From NCBI RefSeq assembly GCF_020169515.1, contig NZ_JAHMHW010000004.1, positions 310,001-374,000 on the forward strand: a DNA stretch of 64,000 nt, given 5' to 3'. The position numbers and the translations under genes were made by a program. This document shows, in pieces, positions 25,435 to 33,536 of the stretch. How positions within the stretch are numbered: position 1 is the first letter of the stretch; every line of letters starts with the position of its first letter. Below the pieces are notes generated by a model. That model worked only from the letters and a program-made list of their open reading frames with translations. It was not told where the DNA came from and searched no databases. The stretch comes from Paenibacillus vietnamensis. Lineage in GTDB: Bacteria > Bacillota > Bacilli > Paenibacillales > Paenibacillaceae.

Positions 25435-26163
25435 ATGGATGCAACGAATAACCGTCCGCTCAAAAGCCACGAGTGGGTATTGAACGACGTGAAGCGTCAA
25501 ATTATGAACGGGGAACTCGCAGAGGGGAGCAGGCTTCCGTCGGTAGCCGAGCTTGCAGGCTCTTATGGAGTGGGGCAATCGACGGTGCGCGAAGCGTTAA
25601 GCGCACTCAAGGCGATGGGACTTCTGACGATTCGTCAAGGCAGCGGAACCTATGTGAATGCGCTCGCGGGATCGGCATCGGCGCAGCAGCCCGCTTTTCT
25701 GAACGAAGAATCTTGGGTAGGACGCGCTCATACGCTGCGCCATGTGCTGGAGGTGCGCAAGGTGCTCGAAACCGGCTGCGCCTCGTTAGCCGCCCGCAAC
25801 CGGACGGAGGAAGACCTCGCCGCCCTCTCGGCTACGCTAGAGCAGATGCAGTCGGCGATTGAGGACGAATCGCTCAACGAGCAGGCGGACATCCTCTTCC
25901 ACAAACAAATTGCCGCCGCCACCCATAACCCGATGCTCGCAGAAATGATGGGATCGCTGTCGCATCATTTGCATGACAGCATGAAGGATACCCGCGCTTT
26001 ATGGTTTTATTCGCAGCTGTCCTCCGCCGAAAGGCTGCTGGCAGAGCACCGCTCTATTTATGAGGCAATCGCTTCGCGCTACGATGCCGAAGCCGCCCGG
26101 CTGATGGAGGTGCACATTTCCAAAGTTGAAGCCGTGCTGTACGACAAGCTTTCCTCCCGCTGA
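25435..26163 (+). CDS. FadR-subfamily GntR transcriptional regulator
   Basis: ATG 25435 follows GAAAGGTGACGCC and gives 242 residues. The winged-helix N-terminus has RLPSVAELAGSYGVGQSTVREALSALKAMGLLTIRQGSGTYV. The C-terminal FCD ligand domain has RKVLETGCASLAA and later His residues (LFHKQIAAATHN, LLAEHRSIYEAI) that usually bind a metal and an organic acid. It is divergent from the sugar-catabolism operon, so a sugar acid such as apionate could be the inducer. It may control that operon or only itself. Confidence 0.9.
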   Translation: MDATNNRPLKSHEWVLNDVKRQIMNGELAEGSRLPSVAELAGSYGVGQSTVREALSALKAMGLLTIRQGSGTYVNALAGSASAQQPAFLNEESWVGRAHTLRHVLEVRKVLETGCASLAARNRTEEDLAALSATLEQMQSAIEDESLNEQADILFHKQIAAATHNPMLAEMMGSLSHHLHDSMKDTRALWFYSQLSSAERLLAEHRSIYEAIASRYDAEAARLMEVHISKVEAVLYDKLSSR

Positions 26164-26174
26164 GGAAGCTCAAA

Positions 26175-26200
26175 AAAACCCTTGCTTCCGCAAGGGTTTT
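26175..26200. terminator. Bidirectional terminator
   Basis: AAAACCCTTGC and GCAAGGGTTTT form a perfect 11-bp stem with a TTCC loop. It ends the FadR-type gene on the + strand and, with the A-run read as T, the tRNA operon on the - strand. Confidence 0.9.
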
Positions 26201-26217
26201 GATCACGATTTAAGTTA

Positions 26218-26303
26218 TGGTGCGGTAGAGAGGACTCGAACCTCCACGGGCGTACGCCCACTACCCCCTCAAGATAGCGTGTCTGCCATTCCACCACTAC
26301 CGC
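26218..26303 (-). tRNA. tRNA-Leu (GAG), copy 1, CCA encoded
   Basis: On the - strand the 86-base gene has acceptor GCGGTAG/CTACCGC, a long variable arm, the T-loop GGTTCGAGTCC and an anticodon loop TTGAGGG with GAG. A terminal CCA is encoded. An identical copy is at 27157. Confidence 0.93.
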
Positions 26304-26357
26304 ACATTTCAAATTTGTTCATCCTTCACACTCATTCGCACCGAGGGATGGAGCAAA

Positions 26358-26433
26358 TGGTGAGCCATGAAGGACTCGAACCTTCGACACCCTGATTAAA
26401 AGTCAGGTGCTCTACCAACTGAGCTAATGGCTC
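26358..26433 (-). tRNA. tRNA-Lys (TTT), copy 1
   Basis: This 76-base gene on the - strand starts GAGCCATTAGCTCAGTTGG, has the anticodon loop CTTTTAA (TTT), a T-loop GGTTCGAGTCC and an encoded CCA. A second copy lies at 27297. Confidence 0.95.
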
Positions 26434-26482
26434 TCACTGTGACTTCTAGCAATTCTGCAGAGCTGTTCACTCAGAAGAATAA

Positions 26483-26557
26483 TGGTGACCCGTAGGGGAT
26501 TCGAACCCCTGTTACCTCCGTGAAAGGGAGGTGTCTTAACCCCTTGACCAACGGGCC
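26483..26557 (-). tRNA. tRNA-Glu (TTC), copy 1
   Basis: This 75-base gene on the - strand starts GGCCCGTTGGTCAAGGGG, with anticodon loop CTTTCAC (TTC), T-loop GGTTCGAATCC and an encoded CCA. A second copy lies at 27423. Confidence 0.95.
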
Positions 26558-26627
26558 GTGAAAAACTGTTATCTGTGAGACAACAAAAATAATTATATCA
26601 GCTATTTCGAGAAAGTACAAGCTTTTT

Positions 26628-26659
26628 TTTAAAACTTATTCCGCTTGAGCAGCAAGCGG
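26628..26659 (-). terminator. Terminator after the small hypothetical gene
   Basis: On the - strand CCGCTTG and CAAGCGG form a 7-bp stem, followed by AATAAGTTTT. It lies just beyond the stop of the 104-residue hypothetical gene. Confidence 0.6.
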
Positions 26660-26665
26660 GGCTCT

Positions 26666-26980
26666 TTACCCCACCGTCTCCGCTTTAAACACGTTGTCAA
26701 GCTTCTCTTCCTGTGTCAGTCTCTTCTTCAGCGGCACCTTTACGTCCCGCCCCAGCTCCTTGAAGAAAGTCTCGACGTCGCATTCCACGTTATCCACCGA
26801 TACCGTTAAAACGCCTTTATCGGCGATCGCTTCGTTGCCTTCTTCCTGAACGGATACGTCGATTGAATATTTCTTCATTAAGGTGTTGCTGTATCTCGCG
26901 AAAATTTCCAATAATTCTTCGTTGGTGAATTTGGCAATTGCAGCTTGTCCCTTGTTCGTGAAGTTCAAGTTAACTCTCAT
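26666..26980 (-). CDS. Small conserved-looking protein of unknown function
   Basis: ATG 26980 has GGAG 8 bases upstream and gives 104 residues. The protein is charged and soluble, with no signal or membrane segment. It reads as an alternating alpha/beta fold (NLNFTNKGQAAIAKFTNEELLEIFARY, later VLTVSVDNVECDVETFFKEL) and has a basic patch VPLKKRLTQEEK. I do not recognise the family. It sits alone between the two copies of the duplicated tRNA block, with a terminator on each side, so it is probably its own transcript. Codon use looks native. Confidence 0.65.
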   Translation of the reverse strand: MRVNLNFTNKGQAAIAKFTNEELLEIFARYSNTLMKKYSIDVSVQEEGNEAIADKGVLTVSVDNVECDVETFFKELGRDVKVPLKKRLTQEEKLDNVFKAETVG

Positions 26981-27038
26981 GTTCACAACTCCTCACTCGA
27001 ATGATGCATCTGCTTACGCGACGTAGCGACTAAGAACG

Positions 27039-27085
27039 AAAAAACCACTCTCTAATCAGATTTTTGCGATCTGACTTTAAAGTGG
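27039..27085 (-). terminator. Terminator downstream of tRNA block 2
   Basis: On the - strand CCACT pairs with AGTGG around an inner stem of about 7 bp (CAGA...TCTG), followed by TTTTTT. It ends the tRNA transcript coming from 27770 before the small hypothetical gene. Confidence 0.85.
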
Positions 27086-27156
27086 CAGCATCTATCGGAA
27101 TGGTGTCCATTAGGCAACACCGTGTTCATTCACCTTATTAGGTAACGATAAAATTA

Positions 27157-27242
27157 TGGTGCGGTAGAGAGGACTCGAACCTCCACGGGCGTACGCCCAC
27201 TACCCCCTCAAGATAGCGTGTCTGCCATTCCACCACTACCGC
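27157..27242 (-). tRNA. tRNA-Leu (GAG), copy 2
   Basis: The sequence is identical to the gene at 26218: acceptor GCGGTAG/CTACCGC, anticodon GAG in loop TTGAGGG, long variable arm and encoded CCA. It is the last gene of the second tRNA block. Confidence 0.93.
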
Positions 27243-27296
27243 ACGTTTCAAAATTATTCATCCTTCACTCTCATCCGCTCCGAGGGATGGAGCAAA

Positions 27297-27372
27297 TGGT
27301 GAGCCATGAAGGACTCGAACCTTCGACACCCTGATTAAAAGTCAGGTGCTCTACCAACTGAGCTAATGGCTC
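27297..27372 (-). tRNA. tRNA-Lys (TTT), copy 2
   Basis: This 76-base gene matches the copy at 26358, with anticodon loop CTTTTAA and encoded CCA. The spacer to tRNA-Leu is also closely similar between the two blocks. Confidence 0.95.
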
Positions 27373-27422
27373 TCACTGTAACTGTAAAGCAACTCTGAAA
27401 AGCTGTTCACTCAGGAGAATAA

Positions 27423-27497
27423 TGGTGACCCGTAGGGGATTCGAACCCCTGTTACCTCCGTGAAAGGGAGGTGTCTTAACCCCTTGACCAACGGGCC
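27423..27497 (-). tRNA. tRNA-Glu (TTC), copy 2
   Basis: This 75-base gene matches the copy at 26483, with anticodon loop CTTTCAC and encoded CCA. Confidence 0.95.
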
Positions 27498-27547
27498 TGA
27501 TTCAATTATTATTGCTTGTCCGCATTCCGATTGCCTGACGGGCAAAT

Positions 27548-27570
27548 AAAAAAGACCGGTTGAACGGTCT
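27548..27570 (-). terminator. Terminator between tRNA-Ser and tRNA-Glu
   Basis: On the - strand AGACCG and CGGTCT form a 6-bp stem with loop TTCAAC, followed by TTTTTT. It would separate the Asn-Ser transcript from the Glu-Lys-Leu block, unless read-through occurs. Confidence 0.75.
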
Positions 27571-27598
27571 CCCGTTGCAAGCATTTGCGAAAATCATG

Positions 27599-27689
27599 TG
27601 GCGGAGAGAGAGGGATTCGAACCCTCGCACCACTTACGCAGTCTAACCCCTTAGCAGAGGGTCCCCTTGAGCCACTTGGGTATCTCTCC
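27599..27689 (-). tRNA. tRNA-Ser (GCT)
   Basis: This 91-base class II tRNA on the - strand starts GGAGAGATACCCAAGTGGC. It has anticodon loop CTGCTAA (GCT), a long variable arm, T-loop GGTTCGAATCC and an encoded CCA. Confidence 0.94.
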
Positions 27690-27694
27690 AGAAC

Positions 27695-27770
27695 TGGCTC
27701 CCCGAACAGGACTCGAACCTGTGACAACTCGATTAACAGTCGAGTGCTCTACCGACTGAGCTATCAGGGA
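27695..27770 (-). tRNA. tRNA-Asn (GTT)
   Basis: This 76-base gene on the - strand starts TCCCTGATAGCTCAGTCGG. It has anticodon loop CTGTTAA (GTT), T-loop GGTTCGAGTCC and an encoded CCA. It is the first gene of the tRNA run. Confidence 0.95.
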
Positions 27771-27801
27771 AAATTGTAAAAGCGACTTTTATAATGTACC
27801 A

Positions 27802-28278
27802 TTACCCCGGATTATTGTCAAGCATAATTATTTTTAATTTTCCCCGGCATTTTCCGCAGGCATATTTGGACGGATCCAGCTTCCGTTTCCGCATATATTC
27901 CATGCCGCATTTTACGCATACCAGCTTGTACCGGTAAGGCGCAGCCTTCCGTGCCGCCCGCTCGGGCAGCGTGCCGCAATAACGCGAACCGCCGACATGC
28001 GCCAGCAAATTTTTGAAATCGGCATCGCGATGCCTGTATCCCCGTTTCATGAGATGCAAATGATAATGGCACAGCTCATGCTTAATGATTTTTTCCGTCT
28101 CCTCGCGTCCGAACGCCATAAGCTGGTGCGGGCTGATCTCGATATGATGGCTCTTCATGAAATAGCGTCCGCCCGTCGCCTTAAGCCGGCTGTTAAAGGT
28201 CGCTTTGTGCAAAAACGGCCGTCCGAACGATTGGAGCGACACCTGCTCTACCCACTGCTGCAAAGCTTCGTTATCCAT
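27802..28278 (-). CDS. SprT-like zinc metalloprotein
   Basis: This 158-residue protein has the metalloprotease-like motif HELCHYHLH in the centre and a C-terminal zinc ribbon (CVKCGMEYMRKRK...YACGKCRG). It belongs to the SprT-like family, whose eukaryotic relative SPRTN removes DNA-protein crosslinks; the bacterial role is little known. The His-Glu-x-x-His core is intact. It is divergent from the 121-residue protein at 28405 and directly upstream of the tRNA run on the same strand, with no clear terminator between. Confidence 0.88.
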   Translation of the reverse strand: MDNEALQQWVEQVSLQSFGRPFLHKATFNSRLKATGGRYFMKSHHIEISPHQLMAFGREETEKIIKHELCHYHLHLMKRGYRHRDADFKNLLAHVGGSRYCGTLPERAARKAAPYRYKLVCVKCGMEYMRKRKLDPSKYACGKCRGKLKIIMLDNNPG

Positions 28279-28404
28279 TCATTAATCTCCCCCAACTACT
28301 TGAATTTTAAAGCCCCGATAGGCTACACTGTCAAGTAGGAATTACTAAAACGGCTTCATACATTAGAAAATCGGCAACAAACCGAGGGGAGACCAATTAC
28401 GACG

Positions 28405-28770
28405 ATGGCTACTATGCGCTATGTACTTATGAAACAAACGGACGGCATCCTGTTCGTGGAGATGCCCGCTTCTCACGCTTATCAGCTAAGTGCGCTGAAT
28501 TTGCGCCTTCATAAAGAAATCGACAAACTGACGGCCGAGGATGTCCCTAACCTGCCGTATGCTGTGGCGGAATGCAATGAAGTTGAGCTGCACGACCCTT
28601 CCATTTCGATCGTTTCAGGGCTGGATTACATTAACGGGCTCGAGCGCGACTTCGCGGGCGTACAAGAGAAATCCTATCCCCTGATTTCGCTTCTGACGGA
28701 AATCCGGGCGCTTCAGGCCCAGCTGGAGCAATGGTACGAGGAATACGAGGAAGAACAATCAATTCGGTAG
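28405..28770 (+). CDS. Hypothetical acidic protein, 121 aa
   Basis: I do not recognise this family. The 121-residue soluble protein starts MATMRYVLMKQTDGILFVEMP and ends in an acidic, coiled-coil-like helix (EIRALQAQLEQWYEEYEEE). A GAGGGGAG site is upstream but about 15 bases from the ATG, so another start (ATG 28414) is possible. It is followed 75 bases later by the sporulation gene cmpA on the same strand. No signal peptide or membrane segment is seen. Confidence 0.6.
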   Translation: MATMRYVLMKQTDGILFVEMPASHAYQLSALNLRLHKEIDKLTAEDVPNLPYAVAECNEVELHDPSISIVSGLDYINGLERDFAGVQEKSYPLISLLTEIRALQAQLEQWYEEYEEEQSIR

Positions 28771-28845
28771 GACCTGCACGTACATCCGCTCTTCCCCATA
28801 TGGTAATAGTACAACAAGCGAGGCCCGGGGAGGAGGACGATGCAT

Positions 28846-28989
28846 ATGCCGCAGTGGCTGTGCAACCAACTGATGCGCGCATTTCTGAAGAAAGACCGCA
28901 GACAAATCAAGCTGCTCAACGATTGCTGGTATTTCTACCGCAGCAAGCAAGGTCCGAAGGAGCAGGCGAGCATTACGGAATTCCATTGA
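28846..28989 (+). CDS. cmpA: Cortex morphogenetic protein CmpA
   Basis: ATG 28846 has AGGAGG 9 bases upstream and gives 47 residues. The sequence opens MPQWLCNQLMRAFLKKDRRQ and continues IKLLNDCWYFYRSK. This matches the small CmpA family, which in Bacillus subtilis helps check spore-envelope assembly by controlling SpoIVA through ClpXP. The usual length is about 37-45 residues, so this copy has a slightly long C-terminus. An ATG six bases earlier (28840) is too close to the ribosome site. It is evidence that the organism sporulates. Confidence 0.85.
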   Translation: MPQWLCNQLMRAFLKKDRRQIKLLNDCWYFYRSKQGPKEQASITEFH

Positions 28990-29028
28990 TTCCAATCCAT
29001 GCTTTCCAAAGCATATCGATAACAAAAA

Positions 29029-29070
29029 AACCGGCTCCCGTTCGGCGTTCGGCAGGGGCCGGTTTGTTAT
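29029..29070. terminator. Bidirectional terminator between cmpA and nitroreductase gene
   Basis: AACCGGC (29029-29035) and GCCGGTT (29058-29064) form the stem. T-rich tracts follow on both strands (TTTGTTATTT on +, TTTTTTTGTT on -). It separates two convergent genes. Confidence 0.85.
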
Positions 29071-29080
29071 TTCTGCCTGA

Positions 29081-29752
29081 TTATAGACCATTCACGAAAA
29101 CGATATCGTCGATCGGAAGACGTGTTGTAGGATGGCCCTCGGCAGCCGCTTTGCCGATCGGAAGCATCAGCGTCGGCAAATACCGGTCCGGAATTTGGAA
29201 CAGCTCCCTCACCTGATCCCGGTTGTAGCCGCCCATTGGTACTGTGTCATAGCCCTTCGCGCGAGCAGTCAGCATAATTTGCATGGCTACCAGCCCCGTA
29301 TCGAATACGACGATTTCCTTCAGTCTATCCGCCGGCAGCGAGGAATACATTCTCGTGGAGTTCGCGATAAAGTTGCCTGCCGTTTCCTCCGTCATGTAGC
29401 CCGCCTTAACAGCCGCCCCGTAAATTTGATCGGATAAGCTGTACATTTCAAGATCGCCCAGAACGATAACGATAGCGGAAGCTTCCGTCACCTGCTGCTG
29501 ATTAAATGCGATCGGAAGCAGCTTCTGCTTCAGCTCCGGATCGGTTACGACGAGAAACCGCCATGGCTGCATATTGGAAGAAGAAGGGGCTTTCGTCGCG
29601 ATTTCCAAAATTTCTTTCACTTCATCTTGAGTGATGACCGCACTGCTGTCATATTTGCGGACGGAGCGCCGCGATTCCAGCACTTCAAAAAAAGGCGTTT
29701 GTTCTTTCGATTGAATCTGAGCGTCAGCATCGGTACGGATTGCTTGCGTCAT
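29081..29752 (-). CDS. Nitroreductase-family flavoprotein
   Basis: This 223-residue protein has the nitroreductase FMN-binding pattern: ESRRSVRKYDSSAVI near the start, TKAPSSSNMQPWRFLVV, and PMGGYNRDQVRELFQIPDRYLPTLMLPIGKAA near the end. Members are FMN-dependent NAD(P)H oxidoreductases that reduce quinones or nitro compounds; the in vivo substrate is unknown. CAGGAGGG lies 8 bases before ATG. It is a single-gene transcript bounded by terminators. Confidence 0.92.
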   Translation of the reverse strand: MTQAIRTDADAQIQSKEQTPFFEVLESRRSVRKYDSSAVITQDEVKEILEIATKAPSSSNMQPWRFLVVTDPELKQKLLPIAFNQQQVTEASAIVIVLGDLEMYSLSDQIYGAAVKAGYMTEETAGNFIANSTRMYSSLPADRLKEIVVFDTGLVAMQIMLTARAKGYDTVPMGGYNRDQVRELFQIPDRYLPTLMLPIGKAAAEGHPTTRLPIDDIVFVNGL

Positions 29753-29888
29753 TAGGTTTCCCTCCTGAAAAAATCACTCTTTATATTTAGATAAACTGTA
29801 ACTTTAATAATCACAGTATATCCATATTCCTTACTCATGTCAACTAACTTACTTTGTTTTATTTGCTTATTTTATCCGGAGCAATAAT

Positions 29889-29927
29889 AAAAGCCGTCCC
29901 AAGACCGCCTGCGGTCAAGGAACGACT
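29889..29927 (-). terminator. Terminator of tex
   Basis: On the - strand AGTCGTTCC and GGACGGCT form an imperfect outer stem around GACCGC/GCGGTC, followed by TTTTATTATT. Confidence 0.85.
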
Positions 29928-29936
29928 CTTCTGCCG

Positions 29937-32195
29937 TCAGACAGGCTTGCGCATCGTCAAGCCTACCCGTCCTTTCTTCTCGTCAACGCTGATCACCCAT
30001 ACCGTTACAATATCCCCAACCGATACGACATCCATTGGATGTTTGACGAATTTATCGCTCATCTGCGAAATATGAACAAGCCCGTCGTTCTTAATGCCGA
30101 TATCCACAAATGCGCCGAAGTCGATAACATTGCGCACCGTCCCCTGCAGCTCCATTCCTTGCTTCAAATCCTCGATCGCAAGGACGTCCGTATGGAAGAT
30201 CGGAGGAGGCAGCTCCTCGCGCGGATCCCGCCCCGGCTTCAGCAGGCTGTCGATAATGTCCCGCAAGGTAGGTACGCCTACGCCGAGAGCCGGCGCCAGT
30301 GTATCCGCATCCGCTTTCGCCAGCTTTGCCTTCAGATCGTCTGTGCCCAGCTGCTTAAGGTCCAGCCCCAGCTCCCCGAACAGCCTGTCCACGACGTCAT
30401 AGGACTCCGGATGGATCGGCGTCCGGTCGAGCGGATTCGCCGCTTCGGGAATCCGGAGGAAGCCGATGCACTGCTCATAGGACTTTGCGCCAAGGCGAGG
30501 GACTTTCTGAAGCTGCGTCCGTTTGACGAAACGCCCGTTCTCCTCGCGGTATTTCACGATATTTTTGGCAATCGTAGCATTGACACCCGCCACGTACGAC
30601 AGCAGCGATGCCGAAGCGGTATTCACGTCGACACCGACGTGGTTAACCGCCGATTCCACGACGCCGCCAAGCGTCTCGTCAAGCCGTTTTTGGCTGACGT
30701 CGTGCTGATATTGCCCAACACCTATCGCCTTGGGCTCGATCTTCACCAGCTCCGCCAGCGGATCCTGCAGCCTGCGCGCAATGGAGACGGCGCTGCGTTC
30801 TGCGACATCAAGCGAAGGGAACTCCTCCTGGGCGAGCTTGGACGCCGAATAGACGCTCGCGCCCGCTTCGTTGACGATAATATATTTCAGCTCGGCTCCG
30901 CCCGCTGCTGCGGCTTTGCGTTTGCCAAGCAGGCCCGCGATGAACTGCTCCGTTTCGCGCGAAGCGGTGCCGTTGCCGATAACAATCAGCTCTACCTTGT
31001 ACTTGTCGATCAATCCGTTGATCAGCTTCTCCGCTTCGGCGACTTTATTGTTCGGGGGAGTCGGATAAGAGACGGCTACCTCCAGCAGCTTTCCCGTGTC
31101 GTCGATGACGGCAAGCTTGCAGCCCGTCCGGAATGCCGGGTCGACGCCAAGCACGATATTGCCCCGGACCGGCGGCTGAAGCAGCAAATTCCGCAGGTTT
31201 GTCGAAAAGATCGAAATCGCGTGCTCTTCCGCCTTCTCAGTCAGCTCGCCGCGCACCTCGCGCTCTATGGACGGCGCAATCAGCCGTTTATACGAATCCT
31301 CGATAACAGCTATGAGCACGTCGCGGACCGGCTGCGCGGTTCCGTTTCTGAGCAGCTTGCGCTGAACGTGCTCGTGAATCCGCTCTGCGGGAACGTCAAG
31401 CGAAACGCGCAGCACCTCCTCGCGCTCCGCCCGGTTAATTGCCAGCAAGCGGTGCGGAGGCAGCTTGCGGACCGGCTCCTGGTAGCTGTAGTACATTTCG
31501 TATACGGTTTCCTCGGACGGATTTTTCGCATCCGTCTTCAGCACAGCCTGATCGAACGTAAATTTGCGGACCCAGGCACGGATCGATGCGTCATCGGCGA
31601 TATTTTCAGCCAATATGTCCATAGCGCCTTGTAGCGCATCCTGCGCGGACGGCACTCCCTTATCCGAATCGATGAACCGGGACGCTTCGGCCAGCGGATC
31701 GCCCTGACGGGGCTGCGACCACAGCCAGTTCGCCAGAGGCTCGAGCCCTCTTTCCTTCGCGACGCTGGCGCGGGTTTTGCGCTTTTGCCGGTAAGGACGG
31801 TAAAGGTCCTCGACCTCCTGAAGCTTAACGGACTGGCTGATGGCAGCTTGCAGCTCATCGGTCAGCTTGCCCTGCTCGGCGATCAAACGGATGACCTCGC
31901 GCTTGCGCTCTTCAAGATTCCGCATGTATTGAAGCTTCTCTTCGATCGACCGGAGTTCGTTCTCATCCAGCTCGCCCGTCATTTCCTTCCGGTACCGTGC
32001 GATAAAAGGTATCGTATTTCCTTCATCAAGCAGCCCGACGGCCGACTTGACCTTCGTGATCGGGATGGACAGCTGCGAGGCTATCCCTTTCACTATTCTT
32101 TCGCTTTCAGCGGCCTTTTCTTCTGCCGTCAGCTTCGACTTGACCGCCGACTCTTCGGTTTCGTCCGCATATTTCTGTACTTTCGTATCCGCCAA
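29937..32195 (-). CDS. tex: Tex-like RNA-binding transcription accessory protein (YhgF)
   Basis: This 752-residue protein has the full Tex layout: an N-terminal HTH region with EGNTIPFIARYRKEMTGELDENEL, a YqgF/RuvX-like domain (GVDPAFRTGCKLAVID), HhH motifs (VGVDVNTASASLLSYVAGV) and a C-terminal S1 RNA-binding domain (GTVRNVIDFGAFVDIGIKNDGLVHISQMS). It acts in the cytoplasm on RNA and transcription. The TTG start at 32195 is only one base from AGGAGG, so initiation is unclear; no in-frame ATG lies nearby. It is 23 bases after the metallo-hydrolase gene and likely cotranscribed. Confidence 0.95.
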   Translation of the reverse strand: MADTKVQKYADETEESAVKSKLTAEEKAAESERIVKGIASQLSIPITKVKSAVGLLDEGNTIPFIARYRKEMTGELDENELRSIEEKLQYMRNLEERKREVIRLIAEQGKLTDELQAAISQSVKLQEVEDLYRPYRQKRKTRASVAKERGLEPLANWLWSQPRQGDPLAEASRFIDSDKGVPSAQDALQGAMDILAENIADDASIRAWVRKFTFDQAVLKTDAKNPSEETVYEMYYSYQEPVRKLPPHRLLAINRAEREEVLRVSLDVPAERIHEHVQRKLLRNGTAQPVRDVLIAVIEDSYKRLIAPSIEREVRGELTEKAEEHAISIFSTNLRNLLLQPPVRGNIVLGVDPAFRTGCKLAVIDDTGKLLEVAVSYPTPPNNKVAEAEKLINGLIDKYKVELIVIGNGTASRETEQFIAGLLGKRKAAAAGGAELKYIIVNEAGASVYSASKLAQEEFPSLDVAERSAVSIARRLQDPLAELVKIEPKAIGVGQYQHDVSQKRLDETLGGVVESAVNHVGVDVNTASASLLSYVAGVNATIAKNIVKYREENGRFVKRTQLQKVPRLGAKSYEQCIGFLRIPEAANPLDRTPIHPESYDVVDRLFGELGLDLKQLGTDDLKAKLAKADADTLAPALGVGVPTLRDIIDSLLKPGRDPREELPPPIFHTDVLAIEDLKQGMELQGTVRNVIDFGAFVDIGIKNDGLVHISQMSDKFVKHPMDVVSVGDIVTVWVISVDEKKGRVGLTMRKPV

Positions 32196-32218
32196 GCCTC
32201 CTGCACCATCCTTTGCGC

Positions 32219-32884
32219 TTATTCTCTTGTGTAGGGATTGTTCGCCATTTCAAACCCGATCGTCGTCCGTCCTCCGTGTCCGGGATAGACGGTTACCTCC
32301 GGATTCAGCTTGTACAGCTTCGTCCGAATGGAATCGTATAAATCGCGTTCCCGTCCGCCCGGCAGATCGGTTCGGCCAACCGACATTCTGAACAGCACGT
32401 CGCCCGAGAACAAGTGGCTGCCGTGCAGGAAGCTAACGCTTCCCGGCGAATGTCCGGGTGTATGCATCACTTGGAAGGAGAGTCCAAGCAGCTGCAGGGT
32501 TTGTCCTTCGTCCAGCGCGTATTCGGCCGGATCGGTGGATAGCGGCGGCGTAACGTCCTGCCAGCGCATCGAACCGTTCTTGCGGGGATCGGTCAGCCAG
32601 TCGGCCTCCAGATCATGTAAATAGACGGGACACCCCGCCGCCTTCCGCACCTCGTCTACGCCGCCCATATGGTCGAAATGGGCGTGCGTCAGCAGAATGG
32701 CTTCCACCTCGATATTCCGGATGCGCTCCAGCAAACGTCCCGGGTTCATGCCCGGGTCAATGACGATGCCCCGCTCCTTGGCCGGCCCGTTCTGACCGGC
32801 ATCCGGCTCAGACACCGTTAATAAGTATGCATTCGTCTGCAAAGGGCCAAGCGTAAACGTCTCAATTTTTAAATTAGTCGTCAT
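32219..32884 (-). CDS. MBL-fold hydrolase, glyoxalase II-like
   Basis: This 221-residue metallo-beta-lactamase-fold enzyme has HAHFDH, the later metal ligands in MHTPGHSPGS and FSGDVLF, and PGHGGRTT near the end. These are the zinc ligands of glyoxalase II-like hydrolases, although the C-terminal substrate domain of true GloB is missing. It likely cleaves a thioester or similar small substrate. It lies 7 bases after the thioredoxin-like gene stop and precedes tex. Confidence 0.9.
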   Translation of the reverse strand: MTTNLKIETFTLGPLQTNAYLLTVSEPDAGQNGPAKERGIVIDPGMNPGRLLERIRNIEVEAILLTHAHFDHMGGVDEVRKAAGCPVYLHDLEADWLTDPRKNGSMRWQDVTPPLSTDPAEYALDEGQTLQLLGLSFQVMHTPGHSPGSVSFLHGSHLFSGDVLFRMSVGRTDLPGGRERDLYDSIRTKLYKLNPEVTVYPGHGGRTTIGFEMANNPYTRE

Positions 32885-32891
32885 AAGCGTA

Positions 32892-33458
32892 TTAAAAAGA
32901 CTCCAGCAGCGTGCGGAGCTCTTTTACGATAACCGACTGGTAGCCCGTACCTTCTCCGTAGCGGCGTCCCATTTCCTGGCGGGTAACGGCAAGCTTCTCC
33001 TGATAATCGGCAGCCTCGCGGTCCGGATTAGCCAGCTTGAAGGCGGTCATCGCCTCCTGTACGTGGCTCGGACGCGGCCCCCACTGGCCAAGCACGGCAC
33101 CGCCGGTATCGGCGAAGATCACGATCGGCACGGCACGGCCGCCCATCGTCAAAAACTGCTCCATCGTATCGAGGTGCTCCTCCATGATCAGAACGTCAAT
33201 CGGAATCCCGCTGTTTTCCAGAGCGCGGAATACGACCGGAATGTTGCGGACCACGTCGCCGCACCAGTCGGCCATCAGAATCAGGCAGCGAAGATCGTCA
33301 CGATTGTTAAGCGATTCGAAATATTCCTTGTCGCTTGCGTCCGTCCAAACGAATTGTTCGGACCAGTCGAGAAACTTCTCCTTGTTCTTGGTCATTCCGT
33401 CTATAAATTGCTGCGGGCTGATGCCCTTACCCAGTTTATCCGCAACGCTTTTGCTCAT
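32892..33458 (-). CDS. Thioredoxin-like protein with a single active-site Cys
   Basis: This 188-residue thioredoxin-fold protein keeps MADWCGDVVRNIP, the WC-x-x-x position of thioredoxin. The second Cys of CxxC is Val, and cis-Pro is in GGRAVPIVIF. One-Cys members act as monothiol reductases or bind partners rather than general disulfide reductases. No signal peptide is seen, so it is cytoplasmic. The gene starts the probable three-gene operon with the metallo-hydrolase and tex. Confidence 0.85.
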   Translation of the reverse strand: MSKSVADKLGKGISPQQFIDGMTKNKEKFLDWSEQFVWTDASDKEYFESLNNRDDLRCLILMADWCGDVVRNIPVVFRALENSGIPIDVLIMEEHLDTMEQFLTMGGRAVPIVIFADTGGAVLGQWGPRPSHVQEAMTAFKLANPDREAADYQEKLAVTRQEMGRRYGEGTGYQSVIVKELRTLLESF

Positions 33459-33536
33459 TTCAATCCCTCTCTCTTCTTATGTCGTTGATTCACGAAAACA
33501 CTGGACATGGCAGCATGTCCGCCCTACAAGTATACA

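Noticed and set aside
26618..26634. Run of T as a terminator by itself
   Set aside because: It is part of the hairpin terminator reported at 26628-26659 on the - strand.
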